From NCBI GenBank assembly GCA_913031625.1, contig CAJWGB010000003.1, positions 1-64,000 of the forward strand: a stretch of DNA of 64,000 nucleotides. Direction: 5' to 3'. The notes beneath the pieces were generated by a model. It was not told where the DNA came from, made no database searches, and worked only from the letters and a program-made list of their open reading frames with translations. Below are positions 18,614-29,231 of the stretch, piece after piece. The first letter of the stretch is position 1, and every line of letters starts with the position of its first letter. The DNA is from an uncultured Planctomycetaceae bacterium. Its GTDB lineage: Bacteria; Planctomycetota; Planctomycetia; Planctomycetales; Planctomycetaceae. The position numbers and the translations under genes were made by a program.

Positions 18614-20239
18614 ATGCAGCCTGATCAGATCATCGTTCCGGCTTTGCGACGATATCTCGTCCCATTTGACCCTAAGCGGGTTCCGCACCAGTTTGCCGAT
18701 GTGCTCATTCTGGGAGGTGGGATTGCGGGCTGCCGCGCCGCGCTGCAGATTGATTCGTCCCTGCGGACGATCATCGTTTCCAAGGATCAGATTTCTCAAT
18801 CCAACAGCGCTTGGGCTCAGGGAGGAATCGCCGGAGTCCTGGACCCACTCGACGATTTTGCCAACCACGTTGCAGACACGATGATGGCGGGCAAAGGCAT
18901 GTGCAGTCAGGACGTCGTGGAATCTGTTGTGCAGGAAGCACCGGATCGAATTCGCGATCTCATGCGGTTTGGAGCCGAATTTGATCGTGTGCAGGGTGAG
19001 ATCGCTCTGACGCTCGAGGGCGGGCACAGTCATCCAAGAGTTGCCCATGCGCTCGGAGATGCCACCGGCAAGGAAGTGATGCGAGCCATGCAGCAGTCAA
19101 TTGCTGAGGCTGATCACATCGATTTGTGGCAGAAGACATTTACGATCGACCTGCTCACTGTCGACGGTAAGTGCTGTGGAGCGCTCGTCTGGAACCCAAG
19201 TCACGGTCGGACGTTTGTCTGGGCCAAACAGACAATTCTGTGCACCGGCGGTGCCGGAGCACTTTATCGCGAAACAACCAATCCGCCGATTGCGACAGCC
19301 GACGGTCACGCAATCGCTTACCGAGCCGGCTGCGAACTGCGTGACATGGAATTCATGCAGTTTCATCCGACTGTCCTGTACATCGCAGGAAGCTCCCGTC
19401 ACCTGATCACAGAAGCTGTCCGTGGTGAGGGCGCTCATCTGGTAGACGCAGACGGCTACCGCTTCATGGAAGACTATGATGAACGCATGGAGCTGGCTCC
19501 TCGTGATGTTGTCAGCCAGGCGATCACACAACAGATGGCTCGCACATCACACCCATGTGTGTATCTGGATCTGTCACCCATCAGGGAGGAAAAGATCCGT
19601 GCTCGATTCCCTCACATTGGCCGTGTGTGTACGGAATTCGGTCTGGATATTACTCGAGACCGAGTGCCTGTTCGGCCAGGCGCGCATTACATGATCGGGG
19701 GGGTCACCACGGACACAGAGGGACGTACTTCGTTGCCGGGACTCTGGGCTGCCGGCGAAGTGACCAGCACCGGTCTGCATGGAGCCAATCGACTCGCCAG
19801 CAACAGCCTTCTGGAGGGAGTGGTCTACGGGCTGCGGTGTGGAAAGAATGCCTCCGACGCAGCACTCGGAACCAGCGACAGCTTCACCGCGCCGTCATTG
19901 GTTTCTGAGAAAGGACTGCCTCACGAGACGGATGAGACTCTGGACCTGACGGACATTCGAAACGCACTTCGCAGTCTGATGTGGCGAAGCGTGGGGATCA
20001 GCAGGACCGAACAGGAGTTGAGTACTGCTCGTGCCCAGCTGGACTTCTGGGCAAATTATGTGTGCCGGCGTGACCTGACAGAACCTGCCGGCTGGGAACT
20101 GCAGAACATGATGCTGGTCAGCCGCGTGATGGCGGCGGCCGCTTTATCACGCCAGGAAAGTCGAGGCGTGCACCTGCGAACTGATTACCCGGAAACCGAT
20201 GAAGCTGCTGCAAGGCACATCACTGTTTCGTCGGCGTAA
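18614..20239 (+). CDS. nadB: L-aspartate oxidase
   Basis: 541 aa; DVLILGGGIAGCRAALQ, SNSAWAQGGIAGVLD, LEGGHSHPRVAHALGDATGKEVM, GAHYMIGGVTTDTEGRTSLPGLWAAGEV. Confidence 0.95.
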   Translation: MQPDQIIVPALRRYLVPFDPKRVPHQFADVLILGGGIAGCRAALQIDSSLRTIIVSKDQISQSNSAWAQGGIAGVLDPLDDFANHVADTMMAGKGMCSQDVVESVVQEAPDRIRDLMRFGAEFDRVQGEIALTLEGGHSHPRVAHALGDATGKEVMRAMQQSIAEADHIDLWQKTFTIDLLTVDGKCCGALVWNPSHGRTFVWAKQTILCTGGAGALYRETTNPPIATADGHAIAYRAGCELRDMEFMQFHPTVLYIAGSSRHLITEAVRGEGAHLVDADGYRFMEDYDERMELAPRDVVSQAITQQMARTSHPCVYLDLSPIREEKIRARFPHIGRVCTEFGLDITRDRVPVRPGAHYMIGGVTTDTEGRTSLPGLWAAGEVTSTGLHGANRLASNSLLEGVVYGLRCGKNASDAALGTSDSFTAPSLVSEKGLPHETDETLDLTDIRNALRSLMWRSVGISRTEQELSTARAQLDFWANYVCRRDLTEPAGWELQNMMLVSRVMAAAALSRQESRGVHLRTDYPETDEAAARHITVSSA

Positions 20240-20346
20240 GCTGGCCGACGCGGAATTATTCCGCGTCCGGATTTCTGGCGAAGTCCACTCCACAAACAAC
20301 AGACAAGTCGTGGCCTTCACCAGCGCGCCTGAATCGAATGCGTCTG

Positions 20347-21306
20347 CTAACTGCGTGGCTTGCAGATGATCGTCTGCATTGACAGGTTCAGTCGCTTCTC
20401 GAACAGCAGGATCGGACTTAGCAACAACTGGCCCAGCGCGTAGGGGTAGATGGCTTTCTGCAGGTTTAGTCCGCGCCCCCGGAAGAACAGAAACACGGTC
20501 CCTGCAAACAGATAAAAGTAAGCCGGGAACGCGCCCCAGGGAAGGTAGTCAACCACTTCGAGTCCGGATCGTTCGGCGAACTTTGTCAGCATCTCTTTGG
20601 AATACAGGACGGTATGCTGCGGTGCCTGGACGCCCGGCCAGCGATTGCCAAACAGTTTGTAGGTAACGCAGTCGAGGCGCGGAACTTCCACCACGAGCCT
20701 GCCATCGGGCTTCAGAGTTCGAGCGGCGGTTTCCAGTGTTTGAACGGGGTCGTAATCATGTTCCAGGAAATGCCACATGGTGACGAGGTCATAACTGTTG
20801 TCTTCGTGCGGTGCCTCGTAGAAGAGACCCTGATGAAAGTCGACGCCCTCATAAAATGGCAGGTCGCTCAGGTCCTTGAAGTCGATTCCTCCGGCCGAAC
20901 AGTTGTACTGCTGGCGGAGACGCTGCAGGAAGGAACCGCTTCCTGACCCCACATCCAGAACACGACTGTCGGAGTTCAGAGTGATATAGCGACTGATCAG
21001 CTTGTCCTTTTCGCGGTCATGCTTATCCATTCCGCGCTGATAGAACTTTGTCAGAATCCCCCAGTTCTTCTTACGACGATGGGCGATGTAATCGTCATCA
21101 TACCAGTCGCCGATATGTTCAATCTTCAGTCTCGGTGTCTGATAGACGAGCCCACAACCGTCACACGTGACATAGGTAAAGTTACCTGGCTTGCCAGTCA
21201 GGTCATCCTGGCCGGTGAGCAGAAAGGTATGAGCTGACTCACCACAGTGATAACAGTTGACGTCCTCGAACTGATCAGAAGTAGGTTCAGTCAGTGGGGT
21301 GTTCAT
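20347..21306 (-). CDS. Class I SAM-dependent methyltransferase with N-terminal CxxC/CxxC zinc-ribbon-like module
   Basis: 319 aa; CYHCGE...CDGCGLVYQTPR then RVLDVGSGSGSFLQRL. Confidence 0.85.
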   Translation of the reverse strand: MNTPLTEPTSDQFEDVNCYHCGESAHTFLLTGQDDLTGKPGNFTYVTCDGCGLVYQTPRLKIEHIGDWYDDDYIAHRRKKNWGILTKFYQRGMDKHDREKDKLISRYITLNSDSRVLDVGSGSGSFLQRLRQQYNCSAGGIDFKDLSDLPFYEGVDFHQGLFYEAPHEDNSYDLVTMWHFLEHDYDPVQTLETAARTLKPDGRLVVEVPRLDCVTYKLFGNRWPGVQAPQHTVLYSKEMLTKFAERSGLEVVDYLPWGAFPAYFYLFAGTVFLFFRGRGLNLQKAIYPYALGQLLLSPILLFEKRLNLSMQTIICKPRS

Positions 21307-21360
21307 CCGGCAGTGGTGTCCTGATGAGTACTTCAGGTGATTGGCGGCAGGTCTGCTTGT

Positions 21361-22788
21361 TTACCGGTCCTGCAGTCCGGCCGATGGTCGGGGCACAGGT
21401 TCGTTTGCGTTGACCGACTGTCGCCAGTCTTTGAGTTGCTTCAGCAGTCTGTTCGCCAGTTGTGGTTTACTCTTCGCAAGGTCCTTTCGCTCCGAAATAT
21501 CTTTCCGAACGTTGTACAGCTCAACACTGTCAGTGTCATAAAAGTGAATGAGCTTGTGATCACCGGACCGGATGGCAGTCCCCAGCCGATTGTCTTTGTG
21601 AAATGCGAAGTTGGGATAATGGATGTAGATGGCGTCTCTGTCCGGCCGCTTTCCCCCTTTCAGGTGTGGCAGCAGGCTGATCCCATCACCCGGATAGCTG
21701 TCGCGAGGTCTGAGGCCGGCGACTTCAAGGAGTGTGGGATAGAAGTCCGTCAGAATCACCGGTTCACTGCTGACTCTGCCTTTGGGGATGATGCCTGGCC
21801 AGCGAACGATTAACGGGATCCGAATGCCTCCTTCATAGAGATGCCCCTTATCGCCTCGCAGTGGCGTTGGGTCGCCGACTCCTCCATAAGGACCGTTGTC
21901 CGATGTGAATACGACGAACGTTTCATCCTCAATCTTCAGATCTCTCAGTTCCTGCAGGATCCGTCCGATCGCGTTGTCCATGGCTTCAATCATGGCGGCG
22001 TATCGATGATCGCGAAAACCCTTCAACGGACGATCTTTGTACTTGCTGATCAGGTCTTCCGGCGCTTCCATCGGCCAGTGGACTGTGTAGTTGAAAAGAG
22101 AGACAAAGAACGGTTCATCTTTCTTCTGTTGCTGACGAATGAACTGAATCGTCTCATCCGCAAGGCGATCCGGGAGATACTCACCTTCTTTGCGGTCCTG
22201 CAGAAAATCGATTCGGTACGGATCAAAGAACGTGCGGGGACCGCCAAACGAACATCCGCCGATGTTGATGTCGTAACCCTGGTGCTGCGGCGCGAATTGA
22301 TGATCTTTGTTACAGTACAGGTGCCACTTTCCGATAAACGCAGTGGCATATCCGCCATCTGCCTTCAAGCGCTCGGCGATCGTTGTGTAGTCCAGATCGA
22401 GGTGATCCTTCATGGGAGCCGGCAGCAGCTTTGAGTCTTCCGGCGTAAAACGATCCTGATGCGGCAGATGATTCGTGATGTGGAGTCGTGCCGGAGCCAG
22501 TCCGGTGACAATTGCAGCTCGGGTTGGCGAACAAACGGGAGCAGCAGCGTACGCGTCCGTAAATCGGATGCCCTCACTGGCCAGTCGATTGACGTGGGGC
22601 GTATGAACGTGCTCATTCCCCTGACACGCGATATCCATCCATCCCATGTCGTCAATGAGAATAAACAGGATGTTGGGACGCTCCGCAGCACTGGCGACTG
22701 TGCAGAGTAACGCCACGAGAAGGGTAGACAGGTGTCGAAATGTCATGGTTGAGTCCGTTGAATTCGCGGGAAGCTCATACCGTGACAA
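21361..22788 (-). CDS. Sulfatase (arylsulfatase family)
   Basis: 475 aa; RPNILFILIDDMGWMDIACQGN and Cys-type formylglycine motif APVCSPTRAAIVTG. Confidence 0.95.
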   Translation of the reverse strand: MSRYELPANSTDSTMTFRHLSTLLVALLCTVASAAERPNILFILIDDMGWMDIACQGNEHVHTPHVNRLASEGIRFTDAYAAAPVCSPTRAAIVTGLAPARLHITNHLPHQDRFTPEDSKLLPAPMKDHLDLDYTTIAERLKADGGYATAFIGKWHLYCNKDHQFAPQHQGYDINIGGCSFGGPRTFFDPYRIDFLQDRKEGEYLPDRLADETIQFIRQQQKKDEPFFVSLFNYTVHWPMEAPEDLISKYKDRPLKGFRDHRYAAMIEAMDNAIGRILQELRDLKIEDETFVVFTSDNGPYGGVGDPTPLRGDKGHLYEGGIRIPLIVRWPGIIPKGRVSSEPVILTDFYPTLLEVAGLRPRDSYPGDGISLLPHLKGGKRPDRDAIYIHYPNFAFHKDNRLGTAIRSGDHKLIHFYDTDSVELYNVRKDISERKDLAKSKPQLANRLLKQLKDWRQSVNANEPVPRPSAGLQDR

Positions 22789-22949
22789 TCTCAGCGCGTG
22801 ACGTCAACGGACTCAGAAATCCTGTGCGACGGTCGTCGAGTAACACGACACCTGTCGCCGGTCATTGAGAAGCCGGAATCTCCAGTCGGCCTCTGTGAGG
22901 CCGGATCGATCAGCCGCAAGGTGAAATACCTCAGCGACATGAATCTCAG

Positions 22950-24062
22950 CTATTGTCCGCCGGAGGGTTGCCATCCAAAGCCGTCCGTACGCTTCTGCTC
23001 ATTTGTCCGGAATCGGGCAAACGGGCTGTCATCCTGCTGCTCCACCTGACGAGGTGGCATGCGTCGAACGGTTGGTTTCGGTGGTTCCAGCGGCACGGCC
23101 GTCCGCCCCGAGCTGTCACCGAACGGGTCTGCGTCCAAATCAACCGGGGGCGAAAGTGTCTTGAGTGGATTCACAGGTGTCGATCGGTGCGTCTGCATTC
23201 GGGTTGGTGAAGTACGACTCTGTGTTGTTCGCGGTTGCGGGAGCTTCTGAACAACTGCGGCGTTCGGATCTTCATAGATTAGTGGTTCCGCTTTCTCTGA
23301 ACCGACCGGCTGTGGTTTGATGAAGCCTGCCATGGGCGCAGTCCCGGAACTGCCTTCTGATTCAGGAATCAGAGGTTCCGCGAATTCCCTTGCCAGAGCT
23401 TCCCGCTGTGCTTCCATGTTGTTGCGAGCTTCTCGTCGAACCTGTTCAAACTCATTTGCAGAGGAATGCAGCTCGTTTTCAAACTCATTCCTCAGGTCCG
23501 TAAACGACTCTTCGGTCTGGCTGACCTGCTGGATGGCCCCGGCATGCATGCGAGTAGCCTCGCGGTCCCATTCTCGCTGTCTTGACTCTCGGAACTGTGC
23601 AAAGTCCTTGCTGAGCATTTCGACCGTTTCAGTCAGACCACTTTCCATTGCTTCATCACGAACGAAGGCCGCCATTTCTTCCATGTTGGGTGGAGGGGCA
23701 GGCGTGTTTGGTTCTTTGGTGAAGTCGGTAAACAGTGAATCAGCCTCTGACTCGATTTGCGCGAGTCGCGGGTCCGTTGTTCCGGCCTTCTGCGAGCCCG
23801 CCGTGTGCATGATGCGACTATAATCGGACGGGTCGGACGGAACGGTCGGATCTTTCGGAGCGCTTCCTGACAGGCTGGCGACATCAAAGCCGCCCGGTCT
23901 GACGGGAGCTGGCTGAGGAGCTTCCGATTCATCACCGGTGTCCAGTGCAAACGGATCATCCGTGAGGGCTGCGTAACCGGGGCGCGTCATCTCACGAAAC
24001 CGATGACAACCGGTCGTTGCGATGATTGAAATGGCCATCAGAGTGAATGTGAGAGGTTTCAT
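22950..24062 (-). CDS. Planctomycete lipoprotein, hypothetical
   Basis: 370 aa; lipobox ATTGC in hydrophobic N-terminus; overlaps upstream gene by ATGA (24059..24062). Confidence 0.7.
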   Translation of the reverse strand: MKPLTFTLMAISIIATTGCHRFREMTRPGYAALTDDPFALDTGDESEAPQPAPVRPGGFDVASLSGSAPKDPTVPSDPSDYSRIMHTAGSQKAGTTDPRLAQIESEADSLFTDFTKEPNTPAPPPNMEEMAAFVRDEAMESGLTETVEMLSKDFAQFRESRQREWDREATRMHAGAIQQVSQTEESFTDLRNEFENELHSSANEFEQVRREARNNMEAQREALAREFAEPLIPESEGSSGTAPMAGFIKPQPVGSEKAEPLIYEDPNAAVVQKLPQPRTTQSRTSPTRMQTHRSTPVNPLKTLSPPVDLDADPFGDSSGRTAVPLEPPKPTVRRMPPRQVEQQDDSPFARFRTNEQKRTDGFGWQPSGGQ

Positions 24063-25147
24063 CGCGATTTCTTCCGCTGAATCGGCGCCTGCTCTTTGGC
24101 AGTCGGATTCAGACTCGGATTGACTCCGGTCTTTGGGGAACCGGAATGGTATCTGCGGTTAAATGCTGAAGGGTCAAAGTCGTCTCGGCGCGCGGCCGAT
24201 TTGGCGTTGTACAGAAACTTCTGCTCAGCTGGCAGCTGCTCAGGGTTGATCTGACTGACAGTTGTACGTGCTGGCGACGAGGCTGTGCTGACAAGCGTTG
24301 GCTCAAGGTGTTGGGCAACACTGCGAACCCATGTCTTCAGCAGGTCAAGCTGGAGACTGCCGCTGCGGCCAGGGAAACTGGGGTGTCGGCTCCCACCATG
24401 CATCTTCAATGCGTGGACCAGGAGCGGACTGCTGTCGGGAGATTCGAGGTTAACCTGGCTGAGCACTGAGGCCAGATTCTGCTCCGAGATTCGCGGCTTC
24501 ATGATTCGACCATATCGCACCAGTCGGAAGTCCGTCTTCAGGCCAGCATGACACTGCGCACACTTGTTAATCATGATTGGCTGAATCCGCAGCGTGAATT
24601 GTCGAGCCTGCTCCGGCGGGAGACCTCCCAGAGAAAGTCGGTCGGCCACCATCGCTTCCGCGACTGCCTGCTGAAGATGCATTGGCTTTTGAGCAGCCTC
24701 AGTCCGTTGTCGCTCCATTCGCGCCAGTGATTCGAGGATACCCTTTGCGTCCTGTCGGTTCGGGTCAAGGTGCAGCGCGTCGAGTGCTTCACGGCGAGCG
24801 GCGGCCTTCAGGTGATGGCTCAGGCACCACCGTGCGAGTTGCAGATGTACGTCGGGCGACAGAGTTTCAAATGACGAACGCATTCTGCGATACGCGTCAT
24901 CCATGTCACGAGCGGCAAACTTGATATTGCCGGCGGCAACCAGCATCTGACCGTTGGGCAGTTTGACTTCGTAACCGCCGGGCCGCGGCGTCAATTCGCC
25001 TTTGACCACATTTCCGGTATGCAGCACGAGAACGCCTCGCCGTGACGCATCCGTGGAATCGGAATCGCGCAGCGACAGCTGCTGGGCTGCGAGGTCCGCG
25101 TGCCCCAGAAGAACGGTTGCCAGGATGAGTCTGTAAATCGTCTTCAT
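24059..25147 (-). CDS. Secreted protein with single cytochrome c-like CxxCH site
   Basis: MINKCAQCHAGLKTDFRLVRYG; start MKTIYRLILATVLLGHADLAAQ (signal peptide) within ORF to 25210. Confidence 0.7.
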   Translation of the reverse strand: MKTIYRLILATVLLGHADLAAQQLSLRDSDSTDASRRGVLVLHTGNVVKGELTPRPGGYEVKLPNGQMLVAAGNIKFAARDMDDAYRRMRSSFETLSPDVHLQLARWCLSHHLKAAARREALDALHLDPNRQDAKGILESLARMERQRTEAAQKPMHLQQAVAEAMVADRLSLGGLPPEQARQFTLRIQPIMINKCAQCHAGLKTDFRLVRYGRIMKPRISEQNLASVLSQVNLESPDSSPLLVHALKMHGGSRHPSFPGRSGSLQLDLLKTWVRSVAQHLEPTLVSTASSPARTTVSQINPEQLPAEQKFLYNAKSAARRDDFDPSAFNRRYHSGSPKTGVNPSLNPTAKEQAPIQRKKSR

Positions 25148-25360
25148 GACTGCATTGAACGGGATAGTCAGCGCGCAGGTTTCGGGGCGCAGGACTTCCA
25201 TTGGCCGCAACCGTATCTGTGAATGGTGAAACGGGTCAATACGAGCCGTTCTTCGCCGGTCGCCTCGATGATCTGCTGTGATTCCAGAGGGTCCGACTTA
25301 CGTATGACTGGCGAAATGGGATCTCGTTTCGGCAGAATCTGCTGAAAGCGGCGCACACCC

Positions 25361-25918
25361 GTGCTTCTCTGTCGTGGATTACCCCAGATGACCGACTCGC
25401 AAAAAGACGCCTGCTCACTGATTCAGCTGAGACCTGTGAGACGATCAGACCTGGATGCGATCTTCGTTTTGCAGGGAGACGCTGCTGGCAACGACCAGGC
25501 CGCCACCATTCCGAGAAGTCGGGAATCGTTCGATGAACACTGGGACCTCGTATTGAACGACTCCAGTGCAGGTGCATACAGCATCATTGTTTCCGACCGG
25601 CTGGTCGGAACGATTGCACGCTATCGGATGCAGAGCACTGACTATGTTGGATACTGGATCGGACCTGACGATCGTGGCCGAGGCGTTGCAACGCAGGCAT
25701 TGTGTAAACTTTTGAAGCTTCATCCGGAACGGCCGTTGATGGCCCGCGTGGCCGTCAGTAATGCCGCTTCCGTTCAGGTATTGCAAAAGAACGGGTTTGA
25801 GATCGTTGATCGGTATCACGCGGAAGCAACCGATCGCTTTCTTGCCTGTGAGGAGTACCTTATGCAGCTGGACAGCTTAAAAGATGGCAGAATTCATTCC
25901 GACGGGAGAGACCAATGA
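25361..25918 (+). CDS. GNAT-family N-acetyltransferase
   Basis: 185 aa; VGYWIGPDDRGRGVATQALCKLLK...VSNAASVQVLQKNGFE. Confidence 0.88.
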   Translation: MLLCRGLPQMTDSQKDACSLIQLRPVRRSDLDAIFVLQGDAAGNDQAATIPRSRESFDEHWDLVLNDSSAGAYSIIVSDRLVGTIARYRMQSTDYVGYWIGPDDRGRGVATQALCKLLKLHPERPLMARVAVSNAASVQVLQKNGFEIVDRYHAEATDRFLACEEYLMQLDSLKDGRIHSDGRDQ

Positions 25919-27462
25919 GCCCTGGCAGTGATCGCTTTGGACGACGTGACCTTCTCAAAGGAACGGCGGCAGCCAGTGCTGCCGCCCTTACCGGGACAGT
26001 CAATGCAGACGAACAGTCAGGCCTGATTGCCGGGGAGAATGCTCGTAAAGGAACAACGGACTGGCAGCTGACTCGTGTCCGGACTGATGAAGGTCCGTTT
26101 CGGACGTCGCTGATTGAAGGATACTGTTCTCATCAGTCAGTTGCGGCTGGTGATACCCTCAGTGTGTTCGTAAGCACTCAGCCCGCTCGAAAGTTTCGCC
26201 TCGATGTTTACCGTATGGGATATTACGGCGGCACAGGTGGTTATCACAAGGCGACATTTGAAGGAAGTGGCAAGCCTCAGGCAGTTCCGGAAATCGGCTC
26301 GCTGCCAGGACGACTACGAGAGTGTCAGTGGGAACCGACACTCGAGATCACGATCCCTCAGGACTGGGTCAGCGGTGTTTACCTCGGCAAACTCACCACC
26401 ATTCCGGAGTCCGCCAGTGAACCGTACTGGCAGAGTTACGTCGTGTTCATTGTCCGAGACAACAGGAAAGCAGATTTCCTTTTTCAGTGCAGTGACAATA
26501 CGTGGCAGGCCTACAACAAATGGCCCGTGAATGAGTCACTCTACACGCATCCGGACGGTGCTCATGCTCCGGGTGTTGCTGTCAGCTTCGACCGACCGTA
26601 CGGCAAGTACACACAGATCTTTGATCACCCGCTGTCGATTGGTTCGGGCGAGTTTCTGCTGTGGGAATATCCACTCGCATTCTGGATGGAGCAGCAGGGG
26701 ATGGATGTGACGTACGGATCCAACCTTGATACATGCCAGAGTGAGTTCGTGGAGCGCTGTGGAGTGTTTGTCAGTGTGGGCCATGATGAATATTGGGATC
26801 GAAGACAATATGACGCTGTTGAGAAGGCTCTGAAGAACGGGACCAGCCTTGCATGGCTGTGTGGCAACTCGGTGTTCATCGACTCTCCGTTTTCAGCATC
26901 ATCCCGTGGGGTCGACGGTCGAATTATTACACGCACCGGATGTTTCGGAGAGATGCGCAGGGAGGAGCAGGAATCCTACGCCTCTCTATTCGCAGGGCTG
27001 AAACAGACTGCACCCGACGAACGCCGCATCATGGGTGTTCGCAGTGTGGTGCCATTCAATGGAGGAGGCGACTGGACGTGCCGCAAACCCGATCACTGGC
27101 TGTTTGAAGGTACGGGAATGCAGGCCGGTGAGAGCATCCCGGGGCTGGTTGGCTGGGAACACCACGGCGAACCCGACCCAAATCTCGCCGGGATAGAGGT
27201 CGTGGCCTCTGGCTCCATCTGGTCCGGCGGGACTCGGGAGGGGCACTACGAGAGCGTTGTGTTTCAAGGGCCAAAGGGAAACCTCGTGTTTAATGCCTCA
27301 AGTGTTTTCTGGGCGCAGGGACTTGCCGCACCTCCGGGACACATCATCCCGTGGTCACACTTCAGCAGACCGCATGGACCTGATTCACGCGTGCAGAAAA
27401 TCACGGCAAACGCGCTGGCCAGACTTCTGCAGTCGTCAGCGAGCCACACAAAAACACGTTAG
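25915..27462 (+). CDS. Tat-exported protein with N,N-dimethylformamidase large-subunit-like domain
   Basis: 515 aa; RRDLLKGTAAASAAALTG Tat signal; FRLDVYRMGYYGGTGG, SVGHDEYWDRRQYDAVEKALKNGTSLAWLCGNSVF. 4-nt ATGA overlap with upstream GNAT gene. Confidence 0.75.
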   Translation: MSPGSDRFGRRDLLKGTAAASAAALTGTVNADEQSGLIAGENARKGTTDWQLTRVRTDEGPFRTSLIEGYCSHQSVAAGDTLSVFVSTQPARKFRLDVYRMGYYGGTGGYHKATFEGSGKPQAVPEIGSLPGRLRECQWEPTLEITIPQDWVSGVYLGKLTTIPESASEPYWQSYVVFIVRDNRKADFLFQCSDNTWQAYNKWPVNESLYTHPDGAHAPGVAVSFDRPYGKYTQIFDHPLSIGSGEFLLWEYPLAFWMEQQGMDVTYGSNLDTCQSEFVERCGVFVSVGHDEYWDRRQYDAVEKALKNGTSLAWLCGNSVFIDSPFSASSRGVDGRIITRTGCFGEMRREEQESYASLFAGLKQTAPDERRIMGVRSVVPFNGGGDWTCRKPDHWLFEGTGMQAGESIPGLVGWEHHGEPDPNLAGIEVVASGSIWSGGTREGHYESVVFQGPKGNLVFNASSVFWAQGLAAPPGHIIPWSHFSRPHGPDSRVQKITANALARLLQSSASHTKTR

Positions 27463-27473
27463 GGGACAGCTCG

Positions 27474-27487
27474 GCAGGTGCACCTGC
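27474..27487. promoter_or_regulatory. 14-nt perfect palindrome upstream of argA
   Basis: GCAGGTG|CACCTGC in the 27463..27682 gap. Confidence 0.25.
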
Positions 27488-27682
27488 AGCATTGGAAGCA
27501 CGTCCCGAAGGCTGGAGGACAGACGAGAGACGGTCCGCAGGAATCCAGCGGGATTCGCGAACGTGAATCTCTGATCATTGTCCGGAACGTAGCGATTATC
27601 TCGCAGCATCTCTTCGGCCCTCGGGCGTTTTCGTCGGAGCGCAATTCCACGCCTCTGCTGAGTTGGTCACACTGGTAAGGCT

Positions 27683-28972
27683 ATGAGTCTGACGCACTTT
27701 CGTGAAATCCTCCGCTATGTCCCGGGATACCGCGACACGACCTTTGTCGTGGGCGTGGATGGGGGCGTCGTGGACCGCGTCAATCTCACGAATCTTATGC
27801 TCGACGTTGCAGTTCTGCGTAGTCTGAACATCAACGTGATTGTGGTTCACGGCATTCGCGGTCACCTGCGAGATCTGGCCGCAGAACGCGGCCAGACCCT
27901 TTCCAGCGACCATGCCGGGGGTGTTACCGACGAAGACACCATGAGCCTGGTGCGTCAGGCCAGCAGCGAAATGACGCAGCTGATTCTGGGCGCCTTTCGC
28001 GCCTCTCGATTGCCGGCCGCGTCTCCGAATGCTGTGGTAGGCCGTCCTGCGGGGATTCTCAACGGGATCGACATGCAGAATTCCGGTGTGGTGCTGCGAG
28101 TCGACGGTTCCATGCTGAATGATCTGCTGGCACAACAGATCATTCCTGTCCTTCCACCTCTTGCCTTCGACCATCAGGGACAGCTGCTCAGAGTGGGGGC
28201 CGATGCCCTCGCAGTCGAAGTCGGTATCGCGGTCGGCGCGCGAAAGGTCATGTTTGCGGGAAGCGTGGATGGAATCACTGAAGAAGAATCGCTTGTGCGC
28301 CAGCTGAACATTGAGCAGGCACGTGCGCTGCTGGCAGACGATGCAGGTTCTTCTGACACGATGCAGGCAAAGCTGAGATTGGCTTTGAAAGCCTGTGAGG
28401 CGGGCATCGACCGTGTCCATATTCTTAACGGAAGAACGCCCCAGGGACTGCTGGCAGAAGTGTTCTCCAATAAAGGGATCGGCACACTCGTTTACTCGGA
28501 CGACTATCAGACGATTCGTCCTGCCGTTCCAGGAGATGTTGCCTTTATTCATTCGCTGGTTGTTGGCGCGGCCGGAGATGACGAGTTAATTGCCCGTTCG
28601 CCTGAGCAGATCGCAGCCACCATTGACGATCATTTTGTGGCCGAGATCGATTCCAATCCGGTCGCCTGTGTCGCACTTCACATTTATCAGGAGTGTGGAA
28701 AAGCGGAACTGGCCAGTCTTGTTGTTCGCGAGGGCCACCGCAATTTTGGGCTCGCGTCACGACTCACAGAGTTTGTTCAGCATCGCGCCAGGGATGCTGG
28801 AGTTCGGGAGCTCTTTTGTCTCTCAACTCAGGCGGACTCCTGGTTTCGTCGCAAAGGTGGATTTGAGAAGACTGACCCGACCGAACTGCCGGAAGCCAGA
28901 TATCAGCGGTGGGCCACTAATGGCCGCAACTCGATCGTGCTGAAGAAGACCCTGAACGGCCAGGGTGCTTAG
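27683..28972 (+). CDS. argA: Amino-acid N-acetyltransferase (N-acetylglutamate synthase; AAK + GNAT)
   Basis: 429 aa; amino-acid-kinase domain followed by GNAT domain with CGKAELASLVVREGHRNFGLASRL. Confidence 0.9.
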   Translation: MSLTHFREILRYVPGYRDTTFVVGVDGGVVDRVNLTNLMLDVAVLRSLNINVIVVHGIRGHLRDLAAERGQTLSSDHAGGVTDEDTMSLVRQASSEMTQLILGAFRASRLPAASPNAVVGRPAGILNGIDMQNSGVVLRVDGSMLNDLLAQQIIPVLPPLAFDHQGQLLRVGADALAVEVGIAVGARKVMFAGSVDGITEEESLVRQLNIEQARALLADDAGSSDTMQAKLRLALKACEAGIDRVHILNGRTPQGLLAEVFSNKGIGTLVYSDDYQTIRPAVPGDVAFIHSLVVGAAGDDELIARSPEQIAATIDDHFVAEIDSNPVACVALHIYQECGKAELASLVVREGHRNFGLASRLTEFVQHRARDAGVRELFCLSTQADSWFRRKGGFEKTDPTELPEARYQRWATNGRNSIVLKKTLNGQGA

Positions 28973-29231
28973 AGGTCACAGTGCGCGTTTGTGGGGCGTG
29001 CGAAACAGACCGAGCTGAGCTCGGCTGGAATGGCCGTCGCCAGCGGCGTGGGGAATCGTAAGGGAGCAGAAGATGTCGTCAGGCTTAGGAGCCGCCATGC
29101 CCCGTGTGTTTCAATCTTAGCGGAGCGGCGCGAGCCGCCCGGTCGAGCACGGTTACGAAGCGACTGCCGGTTCGGTCCATTCGAACTCCACGGTGAGGGT
29201 GAACATATTTCTGCGTCCGTGCCAACAGACA

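Noticed and set aside
29010-29024. CCGAGCT-G-AGCTCGG palindrome after argA
   Set aside because: Lies between convergent genes with a 1-nt centre and no T-run; too weak to call a terminator or operator.
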